Assembly (NCBI RefSeq): GCF_019797865.1
Contig: NZ_CP081869.1
Coordinates: forward strand, 3,982,501-4,046,500
DNA from: Chenggangzhangella methanolivorans
GTDB lineage: Bacteria > Pseudomonadota > Alphaproteobacteria > Rhizobiales > Methylopilaceae
DNA: 64,000 nt
Direction of reading: 5' to 3'
Below are positions 9,398 to 18,339 of the stretch, one piece after another. The translations under genes and the position numbers were made by a program. The stretch's first letter is position 1. Each line of letters starts with the position of its first letter. The notes beneath the pieces were generated by a model. It was not told the DNA's origin and searched no databases. It saw only the letters and a program-made list of their open reading frames with translations.

Positions 9398-10522
9398 ATG
9401 ACCCCGCTTCGTACCCTAACGCTCGCCGCCGCGACCGCGGTCGCCCTGACGGTCCCGTCGCTCGCCGAGGACATGCGCGTCGCGAAACCCTTCCTCGACC
9501 TTGGGTCCGAGATCAACACCCCGGACGGTCTCGGCATGGCCCCGGACGGGACGCTGATCCTGTCGGTCCCGAACTTCAACAACGACCACCTGCTCGAGAC
9601 CAAGGCGATCGCCAAGGCCTCGCCGCCCTTCATGGCGGCGATCGGCAAGAATGATCGCCTGACCCGCTGGTACGAGTTCAAGCCCGCCGATCTGCACCCG
9701 AAGACCGGCCGCGTCGGCCCGATGGACAACGCTTTCGGGCCGGACGGCAACCTCTATGTCACCGACATGCAGGTGTTTTACGGCGAGAACATCTCGCGCA
9801 TCCTCCGCATCGACGTCCGCGACGGCAAGGCGGTCGGATCGACCGTCGTGGCCGAAGGCTTCGGAGCCTCCAACGGTCTCTACTGGCGCGGCGACACGCT
9901 GTTCGTGACGGACAGCAAGATGGCCGCGAGGGGCAAGGGCCGCGAAGGCGGGCCGCTGACGAGCGGAGTCTATGCGCTCACCCTTGCCGAGATGAACAAG
10001 GGCCCGATCAGCATCGCGCCCTATGACGCCAAGAACCCCGATCCGCGGCTCGTCCACGCTTTCTCGTCCGACAACCACATGGGCTTCGGCGCGGACGGCG
10101 TAACGGGCGACGATCAGGGGGCGCTCTACGTCTCGGTGATCGAGGAGGGCCGCATCTACAAGCTGGCGCTCGACGGCGCGAACAAGGCGACGGACGTGAA
10201 AGCCTTCGCCGAAAGCCCGGAGATGACGTCCTCGGACGGCCTTGTGTTCGACGAAAAGCGCCGCGTGATCTACAGCGCCGACTTCCTCGGCAACGCCATC
10301 CACGCCGTCGACATGTCAGGCAAGGTCACGACGCTGCAGAAGAACGGTGACGTCACGGGCGAGGACGGACGCCTCGACCAGCCGGCCGAGGTTATCATCC
10401 GCGGAAATCAGCTCATCGTGGTCAACATGGACATGGCCTGGGCGACGCCGGGGCTGTCGGTCAACACGAAGGTCGACGGGAAGAACAACCTGTCAATGAT
10501 CGACCTGCCGGCGTCGAGATAA
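9398..10522 (+). CDS. Exported SMP-30/gluconolactonase-like beta-propeller protein
   Basis: A 374-residue protein with a Sec-type signal peptide (MTPLRTLTLAAATAVALTVP, cleavage near SLA-ED). The rest shows beta-propeller repeats such as MDNAFGPDGNLYVTDMQ, GASNGLYWRGDTLFVTD and SSDGLVFDEKRRVIYSAD, typical of SMP-30/gluconolactonase/LRE proteins. The frame is open from 9311, but the ATG at 9398 has AAGGAG 8 bases upstream and begins the signal peptide. Likely a periplasmic lactonase or sugar-binding propeller acting with the preceding reductase. Confidence 0.82.
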   Translation: MTPLRTLTLAAATAVALTVPSLAEDMRVAKPFLDLGSEINTPDGLGMAPDGTLILSVPNFNNDHLLETKAIAKASPPFMAAIGKNDRLTRWYEFKPADLHPKTGRVGPMDNAFGPDGNLYVTDMQVFYGENISRILRIDVRDGKAVGSTVVAEGFGASNGLYWRGDTLFVTDSKMAARGKGREGGPLTSGVYALTLAEMNKGPISIAPYDAKNPDPRLVHAFSSDNHMGFGADGVTGDDQGALYVSVIEEGRIYKLALDGANKATDVKAFAESPEMTSSDGLVFDEKRRVIYSADFLGNAIHAVDMSGKVTTLQKNGDVTGEDGRLDQPAEVIIRGNQLIVVNMDMAWATPGLSVNTKVDGKNNLSMIDLPASR

Positions 10523-10866
10523 AGGCGCGACGCTCGGTGCAAATCGATAGCGCGGAGCGTCGGCTTTCCGAGAGTGTGGGAACTTCCGTTATTGGCGCTC
10601 CGCGGCTGTGCGCCTCTGAGCGCGGATGACCCATATGTATGGACCGGCTGCTGTTCGCAACTGAGGCGTGCTGGTGCGGAAGTCGCTGATATGTATCCGG
10701 CCTGTTTGATCGGCTCGCGGGCCGTGGCCTTGATGGGAATACGCACGCGCATTTGGTCTCATTAGCGGACAGGTCGCCAAGCGACCCTAAGGGTCATCAG
10801 ACTCCGAGCGCGTTGATCGATCCGTTCCATGCAGTTCTCGGTCGCGAACTTAACGAGGCTACGGCT
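10523..10866. other. Intergenic region flanking the IS110 element
   Basis: About 340 bp without a convincing gene. A stretch at about 10588-10632 resembles 23175-23225 elsewhere in the window (both contain TTGGCGC ... GAGCGCGG), so it looks like a decayed dispersed repeat. The part next to the transposase stop probably includes one end of the IS110 element. Its exact end cannot be fixed because IS110 elements lack long terminal inverted repeats. Confidence 0.45.
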
Positions 10867-11931
10867 TCAGATCGCCGTAGCCTCAACAGGGTGAGCGTCG
10901 AACGCCCTGTCATGACGTAGAACGCTCCAGGCGATGCGGGCGAGCTTGTTGGCCAGCGCCGTCGCCAGCTTGTTGCGGTGAAGGCGCGTCGCCGCTTCCT
11001 TCAGCCACGATCCGAAGCTGAACCGCTCCCAGTTCTGCGGCCGCATGAGGATGACGTTCGCAGCCTGGATGAACAGCGTTCTCAGATAGCGGCTGCCGCG
11101 TTTCGAGATGCGCCCGAGGATCGACCTCCCGCCAGTGCTGTACTGCCGCGGCACAAGGCCGAGCCAGGCGCCGAAATCGCGTCCGCGTTCGAAGGCTTCG
11201 CCCGTTCCGATCGCGGCGACCACGCCGGTGGAGATGAGCGGCCCGACACCCGGCACGCTCATCAACCGACGGCAGTTCTCTTCGGTCTGGCTGATCTGCT
11301 CGATCTCACGGGTGATGGTCTCGATGCGTTCGTCCAACCAGAGCCAGTCCTCATAAAGCCCAACGATCAGGTCGTGCATGCGCGGCGAGATCTCGCTCTC
11401 CCTGTTCCTCAAGATCTCGAACAGCGAGTTGCGCAGCGAGCGCGAACCTGTCCTGACCGCGATGCCCTGTTCGATCAGGAAGGCGCGGATCTGGTTGATG
11501 GTCGCGGTGCGGCGGGACACCAGCCGCGAGCGCACTCGATGACAGGATTGGAGATCGAGCTGATCCTGCGTCTTCTCCCGAACCAGGTTTAGGTTCGGCC
11601 GCAATGCCGCCTCAGCAATCGCCTCTGCGTCGTTGTAGTCATTCTTCTGGCCCTTCACGAAGGGCTTCACGTAGATCGCCGGAATGATCCGAGGCTCATG
11701 GCCGAGCTCACGCAGCGTCCGGCTGACAAAGTGCGCGCTCAGACAGGCCTCCATTCCGACGATGCAGGGCGGAAGCGCCCTGAACGTCTCGACGAGGGCA
11801 AGCCGTCGGATCTTCTTCCGGAACGCGATCTTCCCGTCGGGGCCAAAACCCACGACGTGAAAGACGTCCTTGCCGATATCGATTCCGACGGATGTCAGCG
11901 CGGGCGTTGTGGTTTCGCGGGTCGTTTGCAT
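10867..11931 (-). CDS. IS110 family transposase (DEDD recombinase)
   Basis: An intact 354-residue IS110-family recombinase. The N-terminal RuvC-like DEDD domain begins with VGIDIGKDVFHVVG and continues with a conserved Glu in IVGMEAC and Asp residues in KNDYNDAEAI. The C-terminal transposase_20 domain contains the SVPGVGPLISTGVVAAIG helix-hairpin-helix and a Ser-bearing region (STGGRSILGRISKRGSRYLR). Members move by a bridge-RNA-guided reaction. The gene looks functional. Confidence 0.93.
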   Translation of the reverse strand: MQTTRETTTPALTSVGIDIGKDVFHVVGFGPDGKIAFRKKIRRLALVETFRALPPCIVGMEACLSAHFVSRTLRELGHEPRIIPAIYVKPFVKGQKNDYNDAEAIAEAALRPNLNLVREKTQDQLDLQSCHRVRSRLVSRRTATINQIRAFLIEQGIAVRTGSRSLRNSLFEILRNRESEISPRMHDLIVGLYEDWLWLDERIETITREIEQISQTEENCRRLMSVPGVGPLISTGVVAAIGTGEAFERGRDFGAWLGLVPRQYSTGGRSILGRISKRGSRYLRTLFIQAANVILMRPQNWERFSFGSWLKEAATRLHRNKLATALANKLARIAWSVLRHDRAFDAHPVEATAI

Positions 11932-12237
11932 GGGCTGCTTCTCCAGGTCTTCGCGGGCAACAGCCTTGAAGGCTAACCCGCCGAGGGAAGCAGCCGGTCC
12001 ATCCCATTAGCGGTCGCCGCAAGCGACTGCTTTCCGACGTCAACCGGAGAGATCGCGTGTTGCAGAAAACCTGATAGTGGCAGCGACAGCAGATAGAACC
12101 GTGCCTGAAGCAAGATCGACCAGCGCCAAGGTCGTTGGGAAGCCGCGGATCGCGGCTAAGTTGGTCAGGTCAGAGGTAGTGCCGCTTCCCTGCTGTCGGG
12201 CACTGCCCAGCGTGCGTTCGTGGCCCACGGGGCGGCT
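11932..12237 (-). other. Upstream flank of IS110, possible bridge-RNA region
   Basis: About 300 bp with no supported gene. The part adjacent to the transposase start (about 11932-12060) is where IS110-type elements of the 5'-UTR class encode their structured bridge RNA. I can see GC-rich complementary segments, for example around 11965-12000, but cannot fold the region reliably. CATTAGCGG occurs here near 12005 and again near 10762, on the far side of the transposase. Confidence 0.35.
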
Positions 12238-12549
12238 TCACGACTTGGGATTCAGGGTCTGCGACACCCGACGCGTGATCGCGCTAGGAAGGATTTTCAT
12301 CACCAAAATGAAGGCTGATAGGCCAAGGCATGTCGCGTTCGTCACGATCAGCGGCCACTCTGTGCGGGCAAGTCCGTAGGCGAGCCACAGCGCGAAACCG
12401 CAAACGGTCACGGCGTACATCGGGGTCGACAGAGACTTGGTGTCGCCAGTCTTGATGATCTTCCACGCCTGCGGCGCGAAGCTTGCGGTCGAGCACAACG
12501 TGGCGAGAATCCCGATCACAAGCACGAGGTCGAAGGATTGCAGGCTCAC
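12238..12549 (-). CDS. SemiSWEET family (MtN3/saliva) small membrane transporter
   Basis: A 103-residue protein with three predicted membrane helices and the PQ motif (STASFAPQAWKIIKTGDTKS), as in SemiSWEET half-transporters that dimerise to move sugars or other small solutes. It is the last gene of a three-gene operon, overlapping the DUF1989 gene by ATGA. Its coupling to a guanidino-hydroxylase-like enzyme suggests the cargo may not be a sugar. That is inference. Confidence 0.82.
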   Translation of the reverse strand: MSLQSFDLVLVIGILATLCSTASFAPQAWKIIKTGDTKSLSTPMYAVTVCGFALWLAYGLARTEWPLIVTNATCLGLSAFILVMKILPSAITRRVSQTLNPKS

Positions 12550-13145
12550 GGAACCTCGTGGGCGTTGAGCACCCGGTAATGGATCGGCTTGAAGCTGTGG
12601 TTGTTGGACTGCTCGGCCGAGCAGGCGGTCAACCCGATCACAAGGTCCATTTCAGCGCGAAACCGGGCATGATCGCCGGCGTTGCTCTTGGGCGGCAGAA
12701 CTCTCAGTTCACCCGTTTGACCGTTCACTTCGACATGCATGAAGACGTTGAAGGCGACCGGAATTTGGTCCGGGCCGATGCCCCAGGGCTCGAGCGCCGC
12801 GGTCAGGTTTCCATGACACCCGCGGTGGGGATGGTCGTGGCCGTAGATGATGCGGAAGGTGTCGGCGCTGCAGGGTGTTAGCAGGAAGTCGTGGCGGCCG
12901 ACCGTGTCGGCGACGATCGTCATCATCACGCGGCTGCGGTTTGAGTAGATAGAATCGCCGGTGGTCAGGAAGATTTTTGAGGCGTAATCGATCGAACGAC
13001 CGGACGAGATAGCCTCGTTGAGGTCGTCTCGCGAGAATGCGACCAGGTCGGCCACCTGCTCGCCCTGCGGATCGATCACCTCTAAAACCTGCCCCTGTGA
13101 CAGCTCGAACGCGACGCCGGATCGCGGCGCAATGCATTGGGTCAC
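12546..13145 (-). CDS. DUF1989 / urea carboxylase-associated family protein
   Basis: A 199-residue DUF1989 protein. The family is metal-binding; the segment TPCSADTFRIIYGHDHPHRGCHGNL carries the conserved Cys and His cluster, and FNVFMHVEV follows. The family includes the CgdA/CgdB subunits of carboxyguanidine deiminase. It is translationally coupled on both sides, to the GntA-like hydroxylase upstream and the SemiSWEET gene downstream. A role in processing a guanidino or urea compound is likely. The exact reaction is unknown. Confidence 0.82.
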   Translation of the reverse strand: MTQCIAPRSGVAFELSQGQVLEVIDPQGEQVADLVAFSRDDLNEAISSGRSIDYASKIFLTTGDSIYSNRSRVMMTIVADTVGRHDFLLTPCSADTFRIIYGHDHPHRGCHGNLTAALEPWGIGPDQIPVAFNVFMHVEVNGQTGELRVLPPKSNAGDHARFRAEMDLVIGLTACSAEQSNNHSFKPIHYRVLNAHEVP

Positions 13146-13819
13146 GCAGCTTCTTCGCGTTCGGTAGGCTGGAATGGGCAGCGCCAGTTTTCCCCGACTT
13201 CCCGGCCGCTGTACTGCTTGGCTTCGCTGTCCTCGCCGTGGTCCGCAAGCATCGGATTGATCGACCCGTCCAGCTCCGTGTCGCGCTTGCGGATAGCCGT
13301 CTGAAGCGGCTCGTATTTGCCTTCCGCACGAAGCTTCTCGAACTGCTCGTGCAGATTGAAGACGAGTGTCGGGCGTTCGAAACGGCGCGCGGCGCGGCTG
13401 GCGCCGTCATGCAGGCCTACGACGAAGCAGGCCGCCGATTTTAGGCTGAAGCCGAACAGCGACGACTCCGGGTCTTTCGAGACTGTCTTGTCCCAGCGAT
13501 GGCTCTCCGCATCAAGATGATGCAAGGCCTCGAGGCGGTCCCACAACGCCTGCTCGAACGCCTCCTCCGTCAGGCCAAGCGGGCCGTCGAATATGGCGAC
13601 GAACGTGGCGAACATCGCGTCGTCCTGTTTGTACCAGTCTATGAACTCGTACAGGTTTTTGAGAAGGTCTCGATCGCCCGACCCATCGCGCAAGTCCACA
13701 CCCGACCAGAACTTCGTTTGATCTCGGCGCAGCGCTGACTTGGCTCCGACACAAGGAAATTCGCTCTTTTCAATAAATGTACGAAAATCATCAGTTTTAA
13801 TTGACGCATTAAAAGACAT
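13142..13819 (-). CDS. gntA: YqcI/YcgG (GntA-like) heme-dependent N-hydroxylase
   Basis: A YqcI/YcgG family protein of about 225 residues. Motifs include FPCVGAKSALRRDQ near residue 20, AIFDGP in the middle and the C-terminal NWRCPF, matching GntA, the heme enzyme that hydroxylates a guanidino nitrogen in guanitoxin synthesis. The frame is open from 13930, but the ATG at 13819 fits the family start, has GAGG upstream and lies 29 bases from an EcfG-like promoter. It leads an operon with DUF1989 and SemiSWEET. The symbol is by family only; guanitoxin itself is not implied. Confidence 0.78.
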   Translation of the reverse strand: MSFNASIKTDDFRTFIEKSEFPCVGAKSALRRDQTKFWSGVDLRDGSGDRDLLKNLYEFIDWYKQDDAMFATFVAIFDGPLGLTEEAFEQALWDRLEALHHLDAESHRWDKTVSKDPESSLFGFSLKSAACFVVGLHDGASRAARRFERPTLVFNLHEQFEKLRAEGKYEPLQTAIRKRDTELDGSINPMLADHGEDSEAKQYSGREVGENWRCPFQPTEREEAA

Positions 13820-13847
13820 AATAACCTCAGGAACTGTTGACTCAGTC

Positions 13848-13872
13848 AACGAACACGTGAAGCGTTCGTTCC
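13848..13872 (-). promoter_or_regulatory. EcfG-type general stress promoter
   Basis: On the minus strand GGAAC (13868-13872), a 16-base spacer and CGTT (13848-13851) match the alphaproteobacterial EcfG promoter consensus exactly. The -10 element lies 29 bases before the chosen start of the GntA-like gene. This would place the gntA-DUF1989-SemiSWEET operon in the general stress response. Confidence 0.6.
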
Positions 13873-13926
13873 TCGTGAGATGCCAAGCCTGCTCAGTGGC
13901 CTCGTGCGGCGGTCCGGCAAGCTTGT

Positions 13927-14241
13927 TCAAGGCTCGCTGCGCGCCGGTGGGTCGCTGGCGGGAAACGTGTCCTCGAGGGCTTCGTCCAGCCTGTCGCCAA
14001 CCTGTGTTTCTTTCAGCCGTTCGAGAGGGGCCGGGGGCGTGTTGACCCCCATGACATGATCCGGCTCCATGACCTTGCCGCCGAACAGCACCCAGGGGAC
14101 CATTGCCTCCTTGGGCCCTGCGCCCTGATGGGCGGCGCGGATCGCTGCCTCGAAGGTCGAGAACACGTCGCCTGCCGCGAAGTCCGCCACCTCCGGGCGG
14201 TCGCCGTCGGGCATCAGCAGAAGGGTGGCGGTCTCGGTCAT
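13927..14241 (-). CDS. Conserved hypothetical protein with DTFPASDPP tail
   Basis: A 104-residue acidic protein. The C-terminus DRLDEALEDTFPASDPPA is a short motif repeatedly found at the ends of small stress-associated alphaproteobacterial proteins. No catalytic residues, membrane segment or signal peptide are visible. It lies upstream of the gntA-like operon and next to an SDR/ADH pair. The function is unknown. Confidence 0.7.
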   Translation of the reverse strand: MTETATLLLMPDGDRPEVADFAAGDVFSTFEAAIRAAHQGAGPKEAMVPWVLFGGKVMEPDHVMGVNTPPAPLERLKETQVGDRLDEALEDTFPASDPPARSEP

Positions 14242-14273
14242 CTTGGCTCCAATTCAGTGGCTACGGGCCAGCG

Positions 14274-15086
14274 TCATCGGCCGGACCAGGGTTTGGCGCC
14301 CTTTGCGTGAGCCGCGGCGAGCACCGACGACGGAACCACGTTGGCGGCCGCCGAAATCAACTTGGCTTTCAGGCCGCTCGCAACGTCGCCGTCGCCTGCC
14401 ATCATGGCCTTGAATCCGGTCGCCGCGACCTCGGCCGCGTCGTCCTTCTTCATAACGCCGGCCTTGGTGTCGCCGAGATCTCCGCGCTCGAAGATCGCAG
14501 TTTCGGTCGGTCCCGGCATGAGGACCGTGACGGTGACGTTCTCGTCCTTCAGCTCGTGTCGGAGCGCGAACGAGAAGTTGTTCAGGAACGCCTTGGTGGC
14601 GTCATAGACCGCGTCGAACGGCCCCGGAACATAGCCGCCGATTGACCCTGTGATCAGGATGCGGCCGGAACGGCGAGAGCGCATGCCCTGTCCGACACGG
14701 TGGATCAGATGGAGCGTGCCGGTAACGTTGGTGTCGACCAGCCCACGGACGCGGTCGAAGTCCTGATCCAGGAACGCCTTGCCGAGCGCTCGGCCGGCGT
14801 TTGCCAGCAGGGCGTCGACAGGACGGCCGTCGATCGCCGAGATCAGCGCTTCGACGCCGTCCGCCGTCGAGAGGTCGGCAGTAATCGCCGTGACGTCGGC
14901 CCCGCGCTCGCGAAAGAAGCCGGCTGCGGCATCGATCTCGCCGTCGTCGGACGCGACCACCAGGTCGAAGCCACCGTCGACGCACTCTCTGGCGAGCTCG
15001 AGCCCGATGCCGCTCGACGCGCCGGTGACGACGGCGAGCGGTCGCCGGCCGCCTGCGGTCTTGTTGCCCATGATCATGTCGCTCAT
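14274..15086 (-). CDS. SDR family NAD(P)-dependent oxidoreductase
   Basis: A 270-residue short-chain dehydrogenase with [14 protein letters not shown] near residue 20, [10 protein letters not shown] near residue 88, Ser in [13 protein letters not shown] and YDATK as the YxxxK catalytic pair. It starts inside the stop of the zinc alcohol dehydrogenase gene (ATGA overlap), so the two are translated together. This type of SDR is common in stress-induced clusters. The substrate is unknown. Confidence 0.88.
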   Translation of the reverse strand: MSDMIMGNKTAGGRRPLAVVTGASSGIGLELARECVDGGFDLVVASDDGEIDAAAGFFRERGADVTAITADLSTADGVEALISAIDGRPVDALLANAGRALGKAFLDQDFDRVRGLVDTNVTGTLHLIHRVGQGMRSRRSGRILITGSIGGYVPGPFDAVYDATKAFLNNFSFALRHELKDENVTVTVLMPGPTETAIFERGDLGDTKAGVMKKDDAAEVAATGFKAMMAGDGDVASGLKAKLISAAANVVPSSVLAAAHAKGAKPWSGR

Positions 15087-16252
15087 GGTCTCAACACCAC
15101 TTTTATGCAGCCGTCGTGCTTGTCCCGGAACGTCTTGTAGAGGTCCGGTCCGTCTTCGAGACCGCCGCGATGGGTGATCACGAAAGACGGGTCGAGCTCG
15201 CCCTTCTCGATCCGCTCGAGCAGGAGCGGAAGGTATTTCTGGACCGGCGTCTGAGCCATGCGGAACGTCAAGCCGCGGTTGATCGCCGAACCCATCGGCA
15301 CCTTGTCGAGGAAACCGCCATAGACGCCGACGATCGAGACGATTCCGAAGTTGCGCGTGCAGTGGATCGCCTGGCGCAGCACGTGCGGACGGTCGGTGCC
15401 CATAAACAGCGCGGCCTTGACGCGGTCCACGATGCTGTCGGCGCTCGCCGTCACGTCGGCTTCGGTGCCCACCGCGTCGATCGAGGCGTCGGCGCCGCGA
15501 CCATCGGTCAGGTCCATGATGCGCTCGTAGATGTCCTCGTCGTGGAAATCGAGCGTGATCGCGCCGGCGGCCTTAGCCAGCGCAAGCCGCTCCGGCACCG
15601 TGTCGACCGCGATGACGCGCTCGGCGCCGAGAATGAAGGCGGAGCGGATCGCCATCTGGCCGACCGGTCCGCAGCCCCAGATCGCGATCGTGTCGCCTTG
15701 GCTAATGTCGCAGAAGTCCGCCGCCATGTAGCCGGTCGGGAAGATGTCGGAGAGGAACAGCACCTGCTCGTCGGAGAGATGATCCGGCACCTTGATCGGC
15801 CCGACGTCGGCGTAGGGCACGCGCAGATATTCCGCCTGTCCGCCGGCGTAGCCGCCGAGCAGATGGGAATAGCCGAATAAGCCCGCGGGCGAGGAGCCCC
15901 AGAGCTTGGCCGCCGTCTTCTTGTTTGGGTTCGAGCGCTCGCAGCCTGAAAAGAAGCCGCGCTTGCAGAAGAAGCACTCGCCGCAGGAGATCGTGAACGG
16001 CACTACGACACGGTCGCCGACCTTCAGGTTCTTCGTGGCGGCTCCGACCTCCACGACCTCTCCCATCGACTCGTGGCCGACAATATCGCCGCTCTCCATG
16101 CTCGGGATCACCCCGTCATAGATGTGCAGGTCCGAGCCGCAGATGGCGCAGGCCGTCACCTTGATGATGGCGTCGGTGGCGTCGACGATGGTGGGGTCCG
16201 GCACGCTGTCGCAGCGGATGTCGCCTTTGCCGTGCCAGGTCAGAGCTTTCAT
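15083..16252 (-). CDS. Zinc-dependent alcohol/formaldehyde-type dehydrogenase
   Basis: A 389-residue medium-chain zinc dehydrogenase. The catalytic zinc region is [12 protein letters not shown] followed by GHESMGEV. The structural zinc lobe has [19 protein letters not shown], and the NAD-binding motif is [12 protein letters not shown]. It resembles the glutathione-independent formaldehyde dehydrogenase/threonine dehydrogenase-like group. The frame is open from 16321, but the ATG at 16252 has GGAG 8 bases upstream and fits the family N-terminus ([15 protein letters not shown]). It is coupled to the following SDR gene. Confidence 0.9.
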   Translation of the reverse strand: MKALTWHGKGDIRCDSVPDPTIVDATDAIIKVTACAICGSDLHIYDGVIPSMESGDIVGHESMGEVVEVGAATKNLKVGDRVVVPFTISCGECFFCKRGFFSGCERSNPNKKTAAKLWGSSPAGLFGYSHLLGGYAGGQAEYLRVPYADVGPIKVPDHLSDEQVLFLSDIFPTGYMAADFCDISQGDTIAIWGCGPVGQMAIRSAFILGAERVIAVDTVPERLALAKAAGAITLDFHDEDIYERIMDLTDGRGADASIDAVGTEADVTASADSIVDRVKAALFMGTDRPHVLRQAIHCTRNFGIVSIVGVYGGFLDKVPMGSAINRGLTFRMAQTPVQKYLPLLLERIEKGELDPSFVITHRGGLEDGPDLYKTFRDKHDGCIKVVLRP

Positions 16253-16357
16253 CAAGACGTCTCCAGGCCGTCGCCGGTCTTGAGCCAACGAAGCGAAATC
16301 AAAGGCGCGGGGTCGCGCCATGGCCCGCGCGCTCTGCGACGCGCGGCAGGTCGGCGA

Positions 16358-16531
16358 TCAGTCGTCGCCGTTGATCGTGCCGAGCGCCGGCTGGACCGAG
16401 CCGCTGTCGTCGGCGGCTCCTATTTCGCGTTCGGCCTGAGCCCAATGCGCTTCCGCCTGCCCGTCGGGCATTCCGGCCTCGACCCAGAGATCGTAAGCGC
16501 GCTGTTCGATCAGATTGTTGCGGTCGGTCAT
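16358..16531 (-). CDS. DUF2934 domain-containing small protein
   Basis: A 57-residue protein. The N-terminal half reads IEQRAYDLWVEAGMPDG then QAEAHWAQAEREI, the hallmark of DUF2934, followed by an acidic tail. DUF2934 proteins are small and common in stress regulons of Methylobacterium-like bacteria; their role is unknown. It stands alone between the alcohol dehydrogenase and an SpoIIAA-like gene. Confidence 0.8.
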   Translation of the reverse strand: MTDRNNLIEQRAYDLWVEAGMPDGQAEAHWAQAEREIGAADDSGSVQPALGTINGDD

Positions 16532-16576
16532 CGATGGTCCTCGATTGGGGGGATGGAAGGCGGTCTTAGGTCGGGC

Positions 16577-16969
16577 CTAGGGCCGCTGATCCACCCAAGC
16601 CCAGGCCGCGGCTTCGTTGGCGAGTTCGAAGGTCTTGGCGTCGACAGGCGAAAGCGACCCGAAGATTTCGATCATCGTGCGCGCCCAGGATGGGGCGCCG
16701 ACAACGGCGTAGCGCCTCACGCGGGCGACGGAGCGCGACTGCACGCTCAGCGCCTCGCCGTCCAACATCGCGCTGAGCTCGGAGCCTTCGTAGTTCGTCA
16801 TGAGCAGCAGCATGTCGATCTGCTCATGTTCTTCGAACGCGCGATCGACGATCCGCGACATCCATTCGATGTCCGCCTTTGGGATCTTCGACTGAATTTC
16901 AAAAACGAGCAGGTCCAGCCGCGGGCTGTCGCGACTGACGATCGAGCGTTCTGGCGCGTCGATCGGCAC
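16577..16969 (-). CDS. SpoIIAA-like (STAS-fold) protein
   Basis: A 130-residue protein of the SpoIIAA-like family. It has alternating strands and helices with the family core IDMLLLMTNYEGSELSAML, and a C-terminal helix ending EAAAWAWVDQ. It lacks the phosphorylatable Ser context of true anti-anti-sigma factors. Such proteins are cytoplasmic and linked to stress or membrane functions without a known activity. It is followed closely upstream by a small membrane protein gene on the same strand. Confidence 0.75.
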   Translation of the reverse strand: MPIDAPERSIVSRDSPRLDLLVFEIQSKIPKADIEWMSRIVDRAFEEHEQIDMLLLMTNYEGSELSAMLDGEALSVQSRSVARVRRYAVVGAPSWARTMIEIFGSLSPVDAKTFELANEAAAWAWVDQRP

Positions 16970-16974
16970 CGTCG

Positions 16975-17133
16975 TTACCGCTTGCCGGCGTCTTCGTCGA
17001 TACCGGTCGCACGCTTGTAGGCGTCGCGATTGCTGCGCTTGCGCAGAAACCAGACCAGCGACACGACGCCGAACAGGATCGCTGCGCCGAACGTCATAAA
17101 CATGAGACTGGGGACCATTTCATTGCCGGTCAT
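16975..17133 (-). CDS. Small single-pass membrane protein
   Basis: A 52-residue protein with one transmembrane helix (LMFMTFGAAILFGVVSLVWF) and a basic cytoplasmic tail (LRKRSNRDAYKRATG). The frame is open from 17169, but the ATG at 17133 has GGAG 8 bases upstream and is the better start. It probably forms an operon with the SpoIIAA-like gene 5 bp downstream. The function is unknown. Confidence 0.65.
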   Translation of the reverse strand: MTGNEMVPSLMFMTFGAAILFGVVSLVWFLRKRSNRDAYKRATGIDEDAGKR

Positions 17134-17424
17134 GCGCTGTCTCCATGAAGCCGTGCGTGGCTCGATCATGGACGCAACCGTTCGAACCCCCGTTCGATCC
17201 CTACAAAAATCATTTCAGCTGAAATAAATCGTGCAATCGAACGAAATTATCCCAGATCGTTATACCGGTATAATACAATCTGCATTTGGATTTCATCGGG
17301 AAATTTGGTCGACGAATTGCAGCCGGGCGCCAGGAACTTTCGAGCCAATATTTAATTTTAGTTCCATCGCGCAGGTTGATCGCTCCGACCCGGAGCTGCG
17401 TCCCGGTCGCGTTTGGATGCCTAG
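17134..17424. other. Low-GC divergent intergenic region
   Basis: About 290 bp, noticeably AT-richer than its surroundings, between a leftward membrane protein gene and a rightward exported protein gene. It holds TATACCGGTATA, a palindrome at about 17261-17272, and GGAAC at about 17335, but no CGTT at the right distance for an EcfG promoter. Promoters for both flanking genes are expected here. Confidence 0.45.
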
Positions 17425-17757
17425 ATGAAAATGATTCTCGGCGCGGCGCTTGTCGTCGCCATGACGGCCGCTGCCGCTATCGCTCAGACCGCTCCGTCGA
17501 CCTCCGACGGTCCGGCCCCGTCCGGCAGCCAGAAGACCACCGATCCCAAGCAGTCCTCGCCCGGCGCCACCGGCGCGATGTCCAACGAGGCGTCGCCGCT
17601 CGCGACCTCGCCCCAGGACGTCAAGCAGCAGCAGGAAGGTAAGGGCACGGCGGCGATGCCCAAGGCGCGCGACGACAACGCTCCTGGCGCGAGCAGCGCG
17701 CCGGGCGCGGTCGGCGCGGCGCCCGGATCGGACGCTAGTCAGGGAAAGTCCCGGTAA
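17425..17757 (+). CDS. Exported low-complexity protein
   Basis: A 110-residue protein with a Sec signal peptide (MKMILGAALVVAMTAAAAIA, cleavage after AQ) and a mature part rich in Ser, Pro, Gly, Ala and Gln, predicted disordered. No domain is recognisable. It is followed after 1 bp by a PepSY-like exported protein, so the two are probably co-expressed. The function is unknown. Confidence 0.7.
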   Translation: MKMILGAALVVAMTAAAAIAQTAPSTSDGPAPSGSQKTTDPKQSSPGATGAMSNEASPLATSPQDVKQQQEGKGTAAMPKARDDNAPGASSAPGAVGAAPGSDASQGKSR

Positions 17758-17758
17758 C

Positions 17759-18310
17759 ATGCGAGCGACGCTCTTGGCCGCATGCGCGGCCAGCCTTGTT
17801 CTGACGAGCCCGCCGACGATGGCTAGGGATCTCGTCACTCCCGGGCCGGACCGCAACTCCCACTCGCAAGGGGCGCTTGACGGCGCGAAGTCCTCGCGGG
17901 TCGGGTTGGTCCAGAGCGTCGAACTTGCGGAGAACGCCGGCCGCGCACGGGCGATCTCGGCCGTCTTCACGCCTTTCGCGATTGGCGGCGGCTCGCACGA
18001 CGTAGTGGTGCTCCGGCGCGACGGTATGCTGGCGCACTACCACATCGACGCCAACAACGGCTCCTTCATCGGGGTGACCGATCAGAAGGTCGCCAGCCTG
18101 ATGACGAGTCTGACGCCGGACGCGGGCGGGGCCGCGAAGCTCAGCTTGCGCGACGCGGTCTCGATCATCGAGAGCCGCGCGCCTGAACGGCGTGCGATCG
18201 GCGCGGCCGCCGAACAGTCCGGGACGACGATCGAGTACGAGATCACCGTCGCGACCGCCGACGGCGACAAGAGCTTTCATGTCAGTTCCAACGGCGACGT
18301 CTCCGAATAA
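17759..18310 (+). CDS. Exported PepSY-like protein
   Basis: A 183-residue protein with a signal peptide (MRATLLAACAASLVLTSPP). The C-terminal part, LSLRDAVSIIESRAPERRAI then TIEYEITVATADGDKSFHV, looks like a PepSY domain: a helix, a hydrophobic strand and a Gly-Asp turn. PepSY domains act in the periplasm, often as protease inhibitors or binding modules. It sits in a run of small envelope and stress genes. Confidence 0.65.
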   Translation: MRATLLAACAASLVLTSPPTMARDLVTPGPDRNSHSQGALDGAKSSRVGLVQSVELAENAGRARAISAVFTPFAIGGGSHDVVVLRRDGMLAHYHIDANNGSFIGVTDQKVASLMTSLTPDAGGAAKLSLRDAVSIIESRAPERRAIGAAAEQSGTTIEYEITVATADGDKSFHVSSNGDVSE

Positions 18311-18339
18311 GGAGGCGCGCCCGAGAGAAGGATGCCGAG

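Noticed and set aside
17335..17370. An EcfG promoter before the exported protein at 17425
   Set aside because: GGAAC is present but no CGTT follows at 16-18 bases.
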